Position numbers and translations under genes: made by a program. From assembly GCA_030064795.1 (NCBI GenBank), contig JASJEI010000122.1, positions 1 through 12,164 on the forward strand: 12,164 nt of DNA. Reading direction: 5' to 3'. Numbering within the stretch: the stretch's first letter is position 1; every line of letters starts with the position of its first letter. Below are positions 5,956-12,164 of the stretch, piece by piece. Source of the DNA: Pleurocapsa sp. MO_226.B13. Lineage in GTDB: Bacteria; Cyanobacteriota; Cyanobacteriia; Cyanobacteriales; Xenococcaceae. The notes below the pieces were generated by a model, which was not told where the DNA came from, ran no database searches, and was given only the letters and a program-made list of their open reading frames with translations.

Positions 5956-7371
5956 ATGAGAGAGAAGATTTTGCATGGCCGCTACGACATTCAGCGACAA
6001 CTGAGAAAATATGCTGGACGACAAACACTACTGGCACTAGATTTACCAACTCAAGAACTAGTAATTATCAAACTGCTGACTTTTGGTAGTGACTTTGAAT
6101 GGCAGGATTTGAAACTGTTTGCTAGGGAGGCTGAAATTCTTCAAGAACTCTCTCATCCAGCAATCCCTCGCTATCTAGACTACTTTGAACTCAACTTGCC
6201 AGAGTTAAAAGGTTTTGCTCTAGTACAAACCTATATCCCCGCTCGGTCTTTATCAGAACACCTGCAAGCAGGACGTACCTTTAGCGAAGTAGAGGTTCAG
6301 CAAATCGCTAAAGCTCTCTTAGAGGTACTGATTTACCTGCACGAAAGGCTTCCTCCCGTGATTCACCGCGATCTCAAAGCCAGTAATGTTTTGCTGGGCG
6401 ATCGCTCTGGCGAACATGTGGGTCAAGTCTATCTCGTGGATTTTGGCTCAGTCAAAACTCCTGTGGTGCAACAAGACGGAAGTATAACAATAGTTGGAAC
6501 TTATGGTTATATGCCACCAGAGCAATTTGGCGGGCGAGCCGTTCCTGCTTCAGACCTTTATGGACTGGGTGCAACCTTAATTCACCTGGTAACAGGGAGT
6601 CATCCTGCGGATTTACTTCAGGATGACCTGAAAATTCAGTTTGAACAGTTGGTAAATCTTAGTCCTGCTTTCCTTGACTGGTTAAAATGGCTGACAGAAC
6701 CCACCTTAGAGCGTCGTCCGACTTCAGCGCGAGAAGCACTAGAGGCTTTAGATATTTTGTCCCAGCGTCACTTTCCCTTAGTTGTTTTCCAGCCAGACGA
6801 CAGCAAAATTCAGTACATCAAACAACAAGAGCGGTTAGAAATTACGATTCCTCCTGCTGGCTTTAGTCTTCGGGTTGGGTTTCTCTGCGTGTTCGATCTG
6901 ATTTGGCTTTCTTTGTTAACTCATTGGACTATTGTTGCTTGGGGAGAACCTTGGTTAATCTTGCTGCCGCTTTTTCACTGGGCGTTTGGCATCTGGATTT
7001 TCTTAGCAATTCTCTTTACTTTGTTCGGTAAGATTCATTTTAGCCTCACTCCAGCCAAGATTTCTCTAATCTACGAGATGTTGGGGTTGAAGTTTACTTA
7101 CCCTCGTCCAGAAGCAAGACAGGATATATGCAAACTGGAGATTATCGAGCAACAAACTGTTAGACCTGGTGGCTCTAAAAGGGAAAGAATTCAAGTTAAT
7201 ATCCCTTCTCAGTTGGTCATTTGGGCAGACAAACGCAAGTATGTACTAGGGCAAAATGCTTTGACTCGATGGTTACGAATCAGCCGAAGAAGAGTTCTTC
7301 ATGCATCGGAGTTGGATTGGCTAGCTCAAGAAATAAGCGACTGGTTGGAGTTACCAATTTCTCGGTCATAG
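5956..7371 (+). CDS. Serine/threonine protein kinase with C-terminal membrane and PH-like region
   Basis: A 471-aa Hanks-type kinase. The kinase domain spans about 8-270: catalytic Lys39 in VIIKL, probable helix-C Glu58/60 (REAEIL), catalytic loop HRDLKASN (137-144), DFG (162-164), activation segment GTYGYMPPEQ (181-190), SDLYGLG (199-205), and ERRPTSA near the end. The glycine-rich loop is not canonical: the position normally occupied by G-x-G-x-x-G reads RKYAGRQT. Downstream are two hydrophobic segments (about 303-323 and 330-357), then a strand-rich tail (about 360-465) that looks like a PH-like domain and may sense or anchor. This implies a membrane-anchored kinase with both ends in the cytoplasm. 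The start ATG has only a weak ribosome site (GAGAGA). It lies 45 bp after pcm and may be cotranscribed with it. It ends 49 bp before the convergent slipin gene. Confidence 0.88.
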   Translation: MREKILHGRYDIQRQLRKYAGRQTLLALDLPTQELVIIKLLTFGSDFEWQDLKLFAREAEILQELSHPAIPRYLDYFELNLPELKGFALVQTYIPARSLSEHLQAGRTFSEVEVQQIAKALLEVLIYLHERLPPVIHRDLKASNVLLGDRSGEHVGQVYLVDFGSVKTPVVQQDGSITIVGTYGYMPPEQFGGRAVPASDLYGLGATLIHLVTGSHPADLLQDDLKIQFEQLVNLSPAFLDWLKWLTEPTLERRPTSAREALEALDILSQRHFPLVVFQPDDSKIQYIKQQERLEITIPPAGFSLRVGFLCVFDLIWLSLLTHWTIVAWGEPWLILLPLFHWAFGIWIFLAILFTLFGKIHFSLTPAKISLIYEMLGLKFTYPRPEARQDICKLEIIEQQTVRPGGSKRERIQVNIPSQLVIWADKRKYVLGQNALTRWLRISRRRVLHASELDWLAQEISDWLELPISRS

Positions 7372-7420
7372 CACTAACAGATTTAATCAGAAGCTAAAGC
7401 CAATTAATTTTAGGTTACGC

Positions 7421-8254
7421 TCAGGAAGATGATTTATCTACTCTGTCATTTTTCTGTAGAGCATCAGTCCATTGCTTGGCTAAGGTAATTAAATCTGATG
7501 GCATCATCACCAAAGTCGTAGTATTGTTCTCCGCACCAATTTCAGTTAACATTTGTAACCGTCTCAATTCTAAAGCAGCTGGATTTTCCATAATTCTTTG
7601 GGAGGCTTCAGCCAACTTAATGGAGGCTTCCTGTTCCGCAGCGGCTTTGATTAACCGAGCGCGTTTTTCCCTGACAGCTTCTGCTTCTTTGGCCATGGCC
7701 CTTTGCATAGCTAGGGGAATTTCGACATCTTTAATTTCCACCCTTTCAATTTCAACTCCCCAAGGCTCCGTCATTTCATCGACAATTTCTTGGACTTTAA
7801 AGTTAATCTTGTCCCTTTTTTGCAAAATATCATCGAGGATGTTTTGACCGACCACATTACGTAGAGTGGTCATAGCAGCTTGATAGACCGCCATCTGATA
7901 ATTCTCAACCCTGTTAATTGCCTTGTTGGGGTTGAGGATGCGATAAAATAAAACAGCATTCACTCTAATTGTTACGCTGTCAGCAGTAACTGCTTCTTGA
8001 GGAGCGATGTCAACGGTTTTGGTGCGGATATCAACTTGGGCTTTGCGCTCGGCGAAAGGAATAATCCAGTAAATTCCTGGTCCCTTGATTCCTTTGAAGC
8101 GACCTAGTCGAAAGATTACGCCTCGTTGGTATTCTCGATCGATCTTTATTCCTGCTATGCCAGACAGAATAACTAGAGAGGCAAAGGTTCCTAGTACAAT
8201 TTCCATAATTTGCTCTTGAAGAATCTCGGATAACTCTATTGTAGAAGGATTCAT
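7421..8254 (-). CDS. Slipin/stomatin-family SPFH (band 7) membrane protein
   Basis: An N-terminal membrane helix (MEIVLGTFASLVILSGIAG) is followed by the slipin signature IKIDREYQRGVIFRLGRFKG and PGIYWIIPF. Then comes the SPFH core (VDIRTKTVDIAPQEAVTADS, VTIRVNAVLFYRI, MTTLRNVVGQNILDDIL, WGVEIERVEIKDVEIP). A charged helix with probable coiled-coil character (MAKEAEAVREKRARLIKAAA, EQEASIKLAEASQ) is next, with the usual short hydrophobic tail region TTLVMMPSDLI. The family forms oligomeric scaffolds in membrane microdomains; its clients here are unknown. Often an NfeD-type gene is adjacent, but none is here. The start is uncertain: TTG 8272 (283 aa), ATG 8254 (277 aa) and ATG 8206 (261 aa) are in frame. 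None has a strong ribosome site; 8206 best fits the usual family length. It is divergent from the DUF29 gene. Confidence 0.9.
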   Translation of the reverse strand: MNPSTIELSEILQEQIMEIVLGTFASLVILSGIAGIKIDREYQRGVIFRLGRFKGIKGPGIYWIIPFAERKAQVDIRTKTVDIAPQEAVTADSVTIRVNAVLFYRILNPNKAINRVENYQMAVYQAAMTTLRNVVGQNILDDILQKRDKINFKVQEIVDEMTEPWGVEIERVEIKDVEIPLAMQRAMAKEAEAVREKRARLIKAAAEQEASIKLAEASQRIMENPAALELRRLQMLTEIGAENNTTTLVMMPSDLITLAKQWTDALQKNDRVDKSSS

Positions 8255-8372
8255 AGAGGAGGCTTCTGGCAATTTTCTAGAACTTTAGGTCAGGGCGATC
8301 GCCAAACTTCTTAACCTTTTTAAATTAAAATAATAGTCTGATATTCCTGAGGGAGAAGAGGGAAGGTAACTC

Positions 8373-8813
8373 GTGAGTACAACCTACACAACAGACTTCA
8401 ACTTGTGGGCTCAACAGACAGCCCAACTCTTGCGAGAACGCCGTTGGCAGGAGATTGACTTAGAGTATTTGATTGAGGAGGTTGAAGACTTGGGCAAGAG
8501 TGAACGGCGGGGTATTTCTAGCCAACTGACTCGCCTTCTGCTGCATCTGCTCAAATGGCAGTATCAACCCCAGCGTCGCTCGGATAGCTGGTTGGACTCT
8601 ATTACCGACGCTCGGACGCAGATTGAGCTAGCTATCCAAGATAGTCCTAGTCTCAAAAGCTACCCTGAAAAGCAACTCGAACCAAGTTATCAGAAGGCTA
8701 GTCGCAAGGCAAGCAAGCAGACAAGAATGCCACTTTCAGTCTTTCCAACAAAGTGCCCATATTCCCTAGAACTGATATTAGACGAGGATTGGTTGCCCGA
8801 AAAAGACGATTGA
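8373..8813 (+). CDS. DUF29 domain-containing protein
   Basis: 146 aa spanning the whole DUF29 family pattern. It opens with YTTDFNLWAQQTAQLLRERR, W-QEIDLEYLIEEVEDLGKS, and then RLLLHLLKWQYQPQRRSDSW. Later come SYPEKQLEPSYQKASRKASK, LPLSVFP-like MPLSVFPTKCPYSLELIL, and a C-terminal DEDWLPE. DUF29 proteins are common in cyanobacteria, soluble, mostly helical, and without an assigned function. The start GTG at 8373 is preceded by AGGGAAGG. The gene has no obvious operon partner; higB follows after 89 bp with its own promoter-like sequence. The length matches the family, so it appears intact. Confidence 0.9.
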   Translation: MSTTYTTDFNLWAQQTAQLLRERRWQEIDLEYLIEEVEDLGKSERRGISSQLTRLLLHLLKWQYQPQRRSDSWLDSITDARTQIELAIQDSPSLKSYPEKQLEPSYQKASRKASKQTRMPLSVFPTKCPYSLELILDEDWLPEKDD

Positions 8814-8867
8814 GATTCTGAAGTTGTTGATGAATTTAGATGAGAGCCTATATTGAAATAAGTCCAC

Positions 8868-8896
8868 TTTACGTTTAACGTTTATCGTTATACAAT
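8868..8896 (+). promoter_or_regulatory. higBA promoter with probable HigA operator
   Basis: TTTACG (8868-8873) and TACAAT (8891-8896) are spaced by 17 bp as -35 and -10 boxes. Between them sits the inverted repeat TAACG (8876-8880), TTTAT, CGTTA (8886-8890), within a run of three similar 7-mers (ACGTTTA, ACGTTTA, TCGTTAT). HigA antitoxins normally repress their own operon by binding such a site; binding here is inferred. Transcription would begin at about 8903, at the higB start codon, implying a leaderless or nearly leaderless message. Confidence 0.5.
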
Positions 8897-8902
8897 GAGC
8901 TG

Positions 8903-9211
8903 GTGATTAAAAGCTTTCGAGATAAAGAAACTGAAAAAATCTTCAATCGCCAACGCTCGCGCAAACTACCGTCCGATATTCAGCAAATTGCGTTGCGTAA
9001 ACTACGTATGCTCAACCGCTCGCAATCTCTACAAGATTTGCGCGTGCCTCCGTCTAATCGTCTCGAAAAACTATTGGGCGATCTCGCTCCGCGAGGTGGC
9101 AGAGCCAATCGCCAAAATCAATACAGTATCCGTATTAACAACCAGTGGCGTATTTGCTTTATTTGGCAAGATAACGATGCCTACAATGTTGAGATTGTCG
9201 ATTATCACTGA
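8903..9211 (+). CDS. higB: HigB-type toxin (RelE/ParE fold) with an extra loop peptide
   Basis: 102 aa. It begins MIKSFRDKETEKIFNRQRSR and has LRKLRMLNRSQSLQDLRVPP, then SNRLEKL, and the conserved C-terminal half QYSIRINNQWRICFIWQDND, AYNVEIVDYH. This is the HigB subfamily of ribosome-associated mRNA-cutting toxins. Relatives read about L-x-G-D-R-x-x-Q-Y-S-I-R; here nine residues (LAPRGGRAN, 61-69) are added between D60 and R70 by a HIP1-linked repeat. The added loop precedes the central strands; whether the toxin stays active is unknown. The start is GTG with no upstream ribosome site and a -10 box only 6 bases away. higA follows after 12 bp, so the two are cotranscribed. Confidence 0.88.
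   Translation: MIKSFRDKETEKIFNRQRSRKLPSDIQQIALRKLRMLNRSQSLQDLRVPPSNRLEKLLGDLAPRGGRANRQNQYSIRINNQWRICFIWQDNDAYNVEIVDYH
9078..9112 (+). repeat. HIP1-associated palindromic element, copy C (in-frame in higB)
   Basis: It starts GCGATCTCGCTCCGCGAGG and ends GGCAGAGCCAATCGC, the same 35-bp length as copy A and differing at a few positions. Collapsing 27 bp restores GGCGATCGC followed by CAAAATCAATAC, which would encode the family-like G-D-R-Q-N-Q-Y. The reading phase is identical to copies A and B. Confidence 0.85.
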
Positions 9212-9223
9212 GAATAGATAAAC

Positions 9224-9526
9224 ATGATAAAGGATAAACTTGCACCAATTCACCCAGGAGAAGTTCTGCTAGAAGAATTTCTCAAGCCAATGGGACTCAG
9301 CCAGAATCGGCTAGCCCTCGATATTCGCGTACCAGCAAGACGTATTAATGAAATTGTCCTCGGCAAGCGTCGCATTACAGTTGATACAGCCTTGAGACTG
9401 GCACGATTTTTCAATATGTCACCAAAGTTCTGGCTTGGAATCCAGATGGATTATGACTTAGATCTTGCTGAGAATGAACTAGCAGAAAAAATTGCCAGAG
9501 AAGTGAAAATATTCACCCCAAGTTAA
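9224..9526 (+). CDS. higA: HigA-type antitoxin, XRE-family HTH protein
   Basis: 100 aa. The start reads PIHPGEVLLEEFLKPMGLSQ, then the helix-turn-helix NRLALDIRVPARRINEIVLG, KRRITVDTALRLARFFNMSP and KFWLGIQMDYDLDLAENEL. These are the standard marks of the HigA family (VapI/XRE HTH). It neutralises HigB and should repress the shared promoter, where TAACG-N5-CGTTA is the candidate site. The gene is downstream of the toxin, the order usual for hig modules. The length is normal and there is no repeat insertion, unlike the toxin. Confidence 0.93.
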   Translation: MIKDKLAPIHPGEVLLEEFLKPMGLSQNRLALDIRVPARRINEIVLGKRRITVDTALRLARFFNMSPKFWLGIQMDYDLDLAENELAEKIAREVKIFTPS

Positions 9527-9890
9527 GAGATCAAGTTACCAGAAAAAGTAGATTGGGACTTTGAGATTGTTGATAAGCCGATCGCAACTTTCTAGAAACC
9601 TATATCAACGCGATCGCTCCTGAGAGAAATAGGCTAAAAGTCTCTGTCTAAGAGAGCATTTTGCCCAAGATAAACTTGTGTAACATTTAAGTCCGCACAC
9701 AAATTTCTCATAATCTTTTTTTAGCCTAGAAGAAGCAGTTAAATCGGGATAAAAAACCCAAATCGTGTCGTGATTCTAGATGTCCTTGTGCAGAACGCGA
9801 CACTTGGAAAACATTCCTGGATGTCTTTGCCCTAAATTATTTAAATTTAGTATCTCTTAATATGTATGGTGCTTCAATGGTGAGGGGCTA
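9527..9890. other. Intergenic region upstream of the LuxR-type regulator
   Basis: No supported gene. It carries a HIP1 site near 9611, an inverted pair TTGTGT (9676-9681)/ACACAA (9697-9702), an inverted pair GTGTCG (9765-9770)/CGACAC (9798-9803), and a direct pair GATGTCCTTG/GATGTCTTTG around 9779 and 9819. CATAAT (9709-9714) is a possible -10 box without a good -35. An open run just after higA (LPEKVDWDFEIVDKPIATF) may be a protein fragment; I cannot place it. Confidence 0.4.
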
Positions 9891-10004
9891 ATGAATGCTT
9901 CATCTAGCGAGAAAAGCTATGGTATTAAAACAAAGGATGTTGTTGAGTTGCGATCGCCATTTTGGCGCAAAGTGCGATCGCTGTATTTTAAATCTAGTAC
10001 GTAA
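9891..10004 (+). CDS. Possible 37-aa leader ORF before the LuxR-type gene
   Basis: ATG 9891 follows GAGGGG by a few bases, a better ribosome site than any near the regulator's own start. The 37-aa product begins MNASSSEKSYGIKTKDVVEL and is basic. Two HIP1 sites (GCGATCGC near 9950 and 9976) fall within it. Its stop is 7 bp before ATG 10012, which would allow translational coupling. No homologue is recognised; it may be chance. Confidence 0.3.
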   Translation: MNASSSEKSYGIKTKDVVELRSPFWRKVRSLYFKSST

Positions 10005-10011
10005 GTATTTA

Positions 10012-10623
10012 ATGCAAACAGAAGAAAACACTTCTTCCTTAGATAAAGAGCAACAAATATTGACACGACTCAAGCAAGTATTCGATCGTCTCGGTGCAAT
10101 AATCGTAACACCCGAGGGAGAAGTTCAGTTTATGACCCAAAGAGGAGAGCAACTATTAAGTCAGTATTTTTCCTCCTACTCCACACACTCGTTGCCAGAA
10201 CCATTACAACATTGGTTTAAGCATCAGATTTCGCGATTCATTCCCAAGGACAATGTTCAATGCTCCTGTTTTCCCTTGCACATGGAGCAAGCAGGAAAGC
10301 GGTTAAGCATTTACTTTATTTGCGATTTAATCGGAGACCAATATCTCATTTTGTTGGAAGAACGAGAACTAGAATCCTTCTCAATTTCATCTTTGGAATT
10401 ATTAGGACTCACCAAACGCGAGGCGGAGGTACTCTTCTGGGTTGCTAAAGATAAAAACAATGCCGCGATCGCAAAAGTACTTGGTTGCTGTAAAGGAACG
10501 GTGCGGAAACATCTAGAACATATTTACGAAAAACTGGGTGTACAAACCCGAACCGCTGCTGTGATTGTTGCCCTGGAAAGGTTGGGGCTACTCAATAGGC
10601 AGTTTGTTGCAATATCTTCATAA
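10012..10623 (+). CDS. LuxR-family (GerE-type HTH) transcriptional regulator
   Basis: 203 aa from ATG 10012. The N-terminal part (about 15-115) looks PAS-like, with LKQVFDRLGAIIVTPEGEVQ and a later strand pair YFICDLIGDQYLILLEERE. The C-terminal HTH (about 130-190) is typical of LuxR/GerE: LGLTKREAEVLFWVAKDKNN, AAIAKVLGCCKGTVRKHLEH, IYEKLGVQTRTAA. No phosphoacceptor receiver domain is present, so an input by ligand or partner binding is more likely. The frame is open back to ATG 9895, but the extra 39 residues are Cys/Arg/Lys-rich, run through two HIP1 sites and look non-coding, so I prefer 10012 despite its weak ribosome site. Its target is not evident; the M4 gene 470 bp downstream is only a neighbour. 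Confidence 0.82.
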   Translation: MQTEENTSSLDKEQQILTRLKQVFDRLGAIIVTPEGEVQFMTQRGEQLLSQYFSSYSTHSLPEPLQHWFKHQISRFIPKDNVQCSCFPLHMEQAGKRLSIYFICDLIGDQYLILLEERELESFSISSLELLGLTKREAEVLFWVAKDKNNAAIAKVLGCCKGTVRKHLEHIYEKLGVQTRTAAVIVALERLGLLNRQFVAISS

Positions 10624-10737
10624 TCCTATACGCGGATCTTCGTATTGTTCGCAAAGTTTATTTTGAGGAGAATTAGATAAAGAGGGAATCATAGGAAAAA
10701 CGTTTACTAATAACAATCCAATGCCTACTATTACCAA
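10618..10737 (-). CDS. Possible small membrane protein or gene fragment (39 aa)
   Basis: A minus-strand frame, convergent with the LuxR gene and overlapping its end. It reads (TTG start) VIVGIGLLLVNVFPMIPSL, then SNSPQNKLCEQYEDPRIGL. A single hydrophobic helix plus a polar tail looks protein-like, more so than random AT-rich DNA. An in-frame stop lies four codons upstream, there is no ATG before residue 16, and I see no ribosome site. It could be a tiny membrane protein or the end of a lost gene. Confidence 0.25.
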   Translation of the reverse strand: MVIVGIGLLLVNVFPMIPSLSNSPQNKLCEQYEDPRIGL

Positions 10738-11093
10738 ATCTGCTTGTCAAAACCCCTTTATAAAAGTTGTGACTTTGTTGGCAAAAGTAATTTTTACGAA
10801 ACTAATTATACTACAGAAACGAGAAATCTTTACTCTGGTAATTAAAAATGAGAATTAAATAAAATGCAGAACTTTTTTAAATAACTCGCATGATAGCGAG
10901 ATTAGGCAATTTAAGTTTTGTAGATAATAAAATCCTCATTCCTTAGCAATACTCTATGTAAGATTACTTGTAGCACATTCGCCAACAAAGTCATGTTGTT
11001 TAAAAAATCAAATTTTTGCTTTCTGACAAACTCATTCATTCTCATTCATGCAATTTCACTTTAATAAACTTAATTTTCAAGGAGGATTTAGTA
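10738..11093. other. AT-rich intergenic region upstream of the M4 gene
   Basis: No supported gene. One short hairpin, CTCGC (10885-10889) with GCGAG (10896-10900), is visible. The end carries a strong ribosome site (AAGGAGGA, about 11081-11088) for the downstream ATG. The long untranslated stretch may hold the promoter and leader, but I cannot assign boxes. Confidence 0.4.
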
Positions 11094-12122
11094 ATGGATA
11101 ATGGATTACGCACATTTGTCTTTCAAAGTTCACTTGAGCCGACACCTATGTGGCTGAGTTCAGAAGTCTCTGCCGCTGCTGCAAGGTATGGAGAACGGCG
11201 GGGTTCGGATTTATCTTCATTGGATGCCGAAAAAATTGCTCGACGATATCTTCAGGGTGCATTGGCAAGTTCGGAACTCCCAAGCTTTACCGTTGCTGAA
11301 GTTAGTGGACAGGCGAGTGAGTTTAAGTGTTTAGGTGTTGAAAACATTCCCTTAACCAATACAAAGACTGTAAAATTCCGTCAATACTACTCTAAAATCC
11401 CTGTATATGGATCGCTGATCACAGTAGAATTAGAACAAGGTAACGAACTAATCTCAATCAACTCGGCATTGGGTGACCCTGTTAATGTCGATCCGATCGC
11501 TTCTATTTCTCCCGCGCAAGCTCTCCAGACAGCACGTGCAGAAGCAGGTTATGGCAACAAACATTTGAATGCCATTCCACGTCTTAACTATTACTACGAT
11601 CAAGATACACGTCGCTGGAGATTAGTATACATCATTGAAGATGTACTCAAGCAAGATACTGAAGATGTAGAAAAAGCCCATCCATTACCTGAAGTCATGG
11701 ACTATGTCATTGATGCCCATTCAGGTGAATTGGTTTGTGAGTTGCCACGAACCCAAACTATTGGGGAAGTACCGTTTACGGAAACTGCAAATGATGGTCT
11801 GGGAGAACAGCGCCAGATTTCCGGTATGCAACGAAACAGTACGAAATTCTTACTTAATCGGGCTAATAACGTACACACTCATGACTTTGAATTCCGCGAT
11901 GTCCGTCGGCAATGGTTCCTATTACCAGGGAAATATGTAGAAAATCCCCCAACACCTTGGAATCCAGGTGGAGTCAGTGCTCATGCCAACGCTGAACAAG
12001 TTGTACAGTTTCTTAGGAACGTACTAATGCGCGATGGCTTGGATAATCGGGGTGGAAAAATTGTGTCCTCAATTAATTGTCTGTATTCTGGTCAGTTGGA
12101 CTTTGGACAAACAGCAAAATGA
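11094..12122 (+). CDS. M4 (thermolysin-like) metallopeptidase, propeptide plus partial catalytic domain
   Basis: 342 aa. The start at 11094 is chosen because AAGGAGGA precedes ATG at good spacing; the frame is open farther back but without that site. There is no signal peptide. Residues about 85-135 form an FTP propeptide domain (VKFRQYYSKIPVYGSLITVE), and about 137-215 form a PepSY-like part (WRLVYIIEDV, VMDYVIDAHSGELVCELPR). From about 240 comes the N-lobe of the mature M4 domain (FEFRDVRRQWFLLPGKYVEN, SAHANAEQVVQFLRNVLMRD, GLDNRGGKIVSSINCLYSG). In the family this continues to HExxH and a distal Glu, the zinc ligands; here the frame stops at SGQLDFGQTAK, so none of them is present and it cannot be a peptidase. 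After SGQ the reading no longer resembles M4, and all three frames meet stops before the window ends. Probably a truncated gene; a retained stand-alone propeptide is the alternative. Confidence 0.75.
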   Translation: MDNGLRTFVFQSSLEPTPMWLSSEVSAAAARYGERRGSDLSSLDAEKIARRYLQGALASSELPSFTVAEVSGQASEFKCLGVENIPLTNTKTVKFRQYYSKIPVYGSLITVELEQGNELISINSALGDPVNVDPIASISPAQALQTARAEAGYGNKHLNAIPRLNYYYDQDTRRWRLVYIIEDVLKQDTEDVEKAHPLPEVMDYVIDAHSGELVCELPRTQTIGEVPFTETANDGLGEQRQISGMQRNSTKFLLNRANNVHTHDFEFRDVRRQWFLLPGKYVENPPTPWNPGGVSAHANAEQVVQFLRNVLMRDGLDNRGGKIVSSINCLYSGQLDFGQTAK

Positions 12123-12147
12123 TTCGCGAATACTAATCGCGAATTTT
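12122..12147 (+). terminator. Terminator-like hairpin at the stop of the truncated M4 gene
   Basis: ATTCGCGA (12122-12129) pairs with TCGCGAAT (12137-12144) across a 7-nt loop, followed by TTT. AAAAT lies just before and ATTTT just after, the symmetry seen at bidirectional terminators. The stem begins on the last base of the stop codon. It could also be a repeat at the truncation point. Confidence 0.45.
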
Positions 12148-12164
12148 GACTCAAGAATCAGCTG

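Noticed and set aside
7372..7420. Terminator between the convergent kinase and slipin genes
   Set aside because: I found no stem followed by a T-run in this gap.
9895..10011. N-terminal extension of the LuxR-type regulator
   Set aside because: The residues are Cys/Lys/Arg-rich and read through two HIP1 sites without similarity to the family; the start at 10012 fits better.
10721..10858. Plus-strand 45-aa open frame starting MPTITKSACQNP
   Set aside because: No ribosome site and AT-rich composition typical of non-coding DNA; it overlaps a slightly better minus-strand candidate.
1..12164. tRNA or rRNA genes
   Set aside because: No cloverleaf with a T-loop GGTTCGA-type motif or rRNA-like segment was seen on reading both strands by eye.

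Overview
This window is almost certainly from a cyanobacterium. The octamer GCGATCGC (HIP1), whose over-representation is a hallmark of many cyanobacterial genomes, occurs about a dozen times in 12 kb, inside and between genes. The gene content also fits: a DUF29 protein, a slipin, a Ser/Thr kinase with a C-terminal membrane/PH-like region, higBA, and an EACC1 fragment. The genus cannot be fixed from the sequence. Gene density is low, and decayed genes are common, as in large accessory-rich cyanobacterial genomes.

Layout. 1-1100: AT-rich sequence, a GC-rich repeat-like block, then a heavily frameshifted ISAs1-family transposase remnant (minus strand). It abuts a 3'-truncated EACC1 gene (1104-1403, minus). 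1513-4407: a large P2-type cation ATPase (plus). 4725-7371: a plus-strand cluster of a small exported protein of unknown function, an exported protein-L-isoaspartate methyltransferase (pcm) broken by a frameshift, and a Ser/Thr protein kinase. 7421-8254: a slipin/SPFH protein (minus, convergent with the kinase). 8373-8813: a DUF29 protein, divergent from the slipin. 8903-9526: a HigB/HigA toxin-antitoxin pair with a likely autoregulatory operator. 9891-10623: a possible 37-aa leader ORF and a LuxR-type regulator. 11094-12122: the propeptide and first part of an M4 (thermolysin-like) metallopeptidase that stops before its HExxH site, at a terminator-like hairpin.

The most interesting signal cuts across genes. 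A palindromic element with an inferred 27-bp insert sits at HIP1-like sites inside protein-coding sequence. Two simple copies (2969-3003 in the ATPase, 9078-9112 in the HigB toxin) and one composite copy (3392-3471 in the ATPase, carrying a nested 45-bp hairpin) all lie in the same reading phase. All add a peptide of the form D-x-A-(P/L)-R...G-(R/K)-A-N-R without breaking the frame. This resembles the in-frame palindromic elements of Rickettsia proteins, but here the apparent target is the HIP1 octamer. A second HIP1-linked event is a perfect 28-bp palindrome centred on HIP1 exactly where pcm loses its frame; it looks like a templated quasi-palindrome correction that disrupted a gene. Whether these elements are already described could not be checked here.
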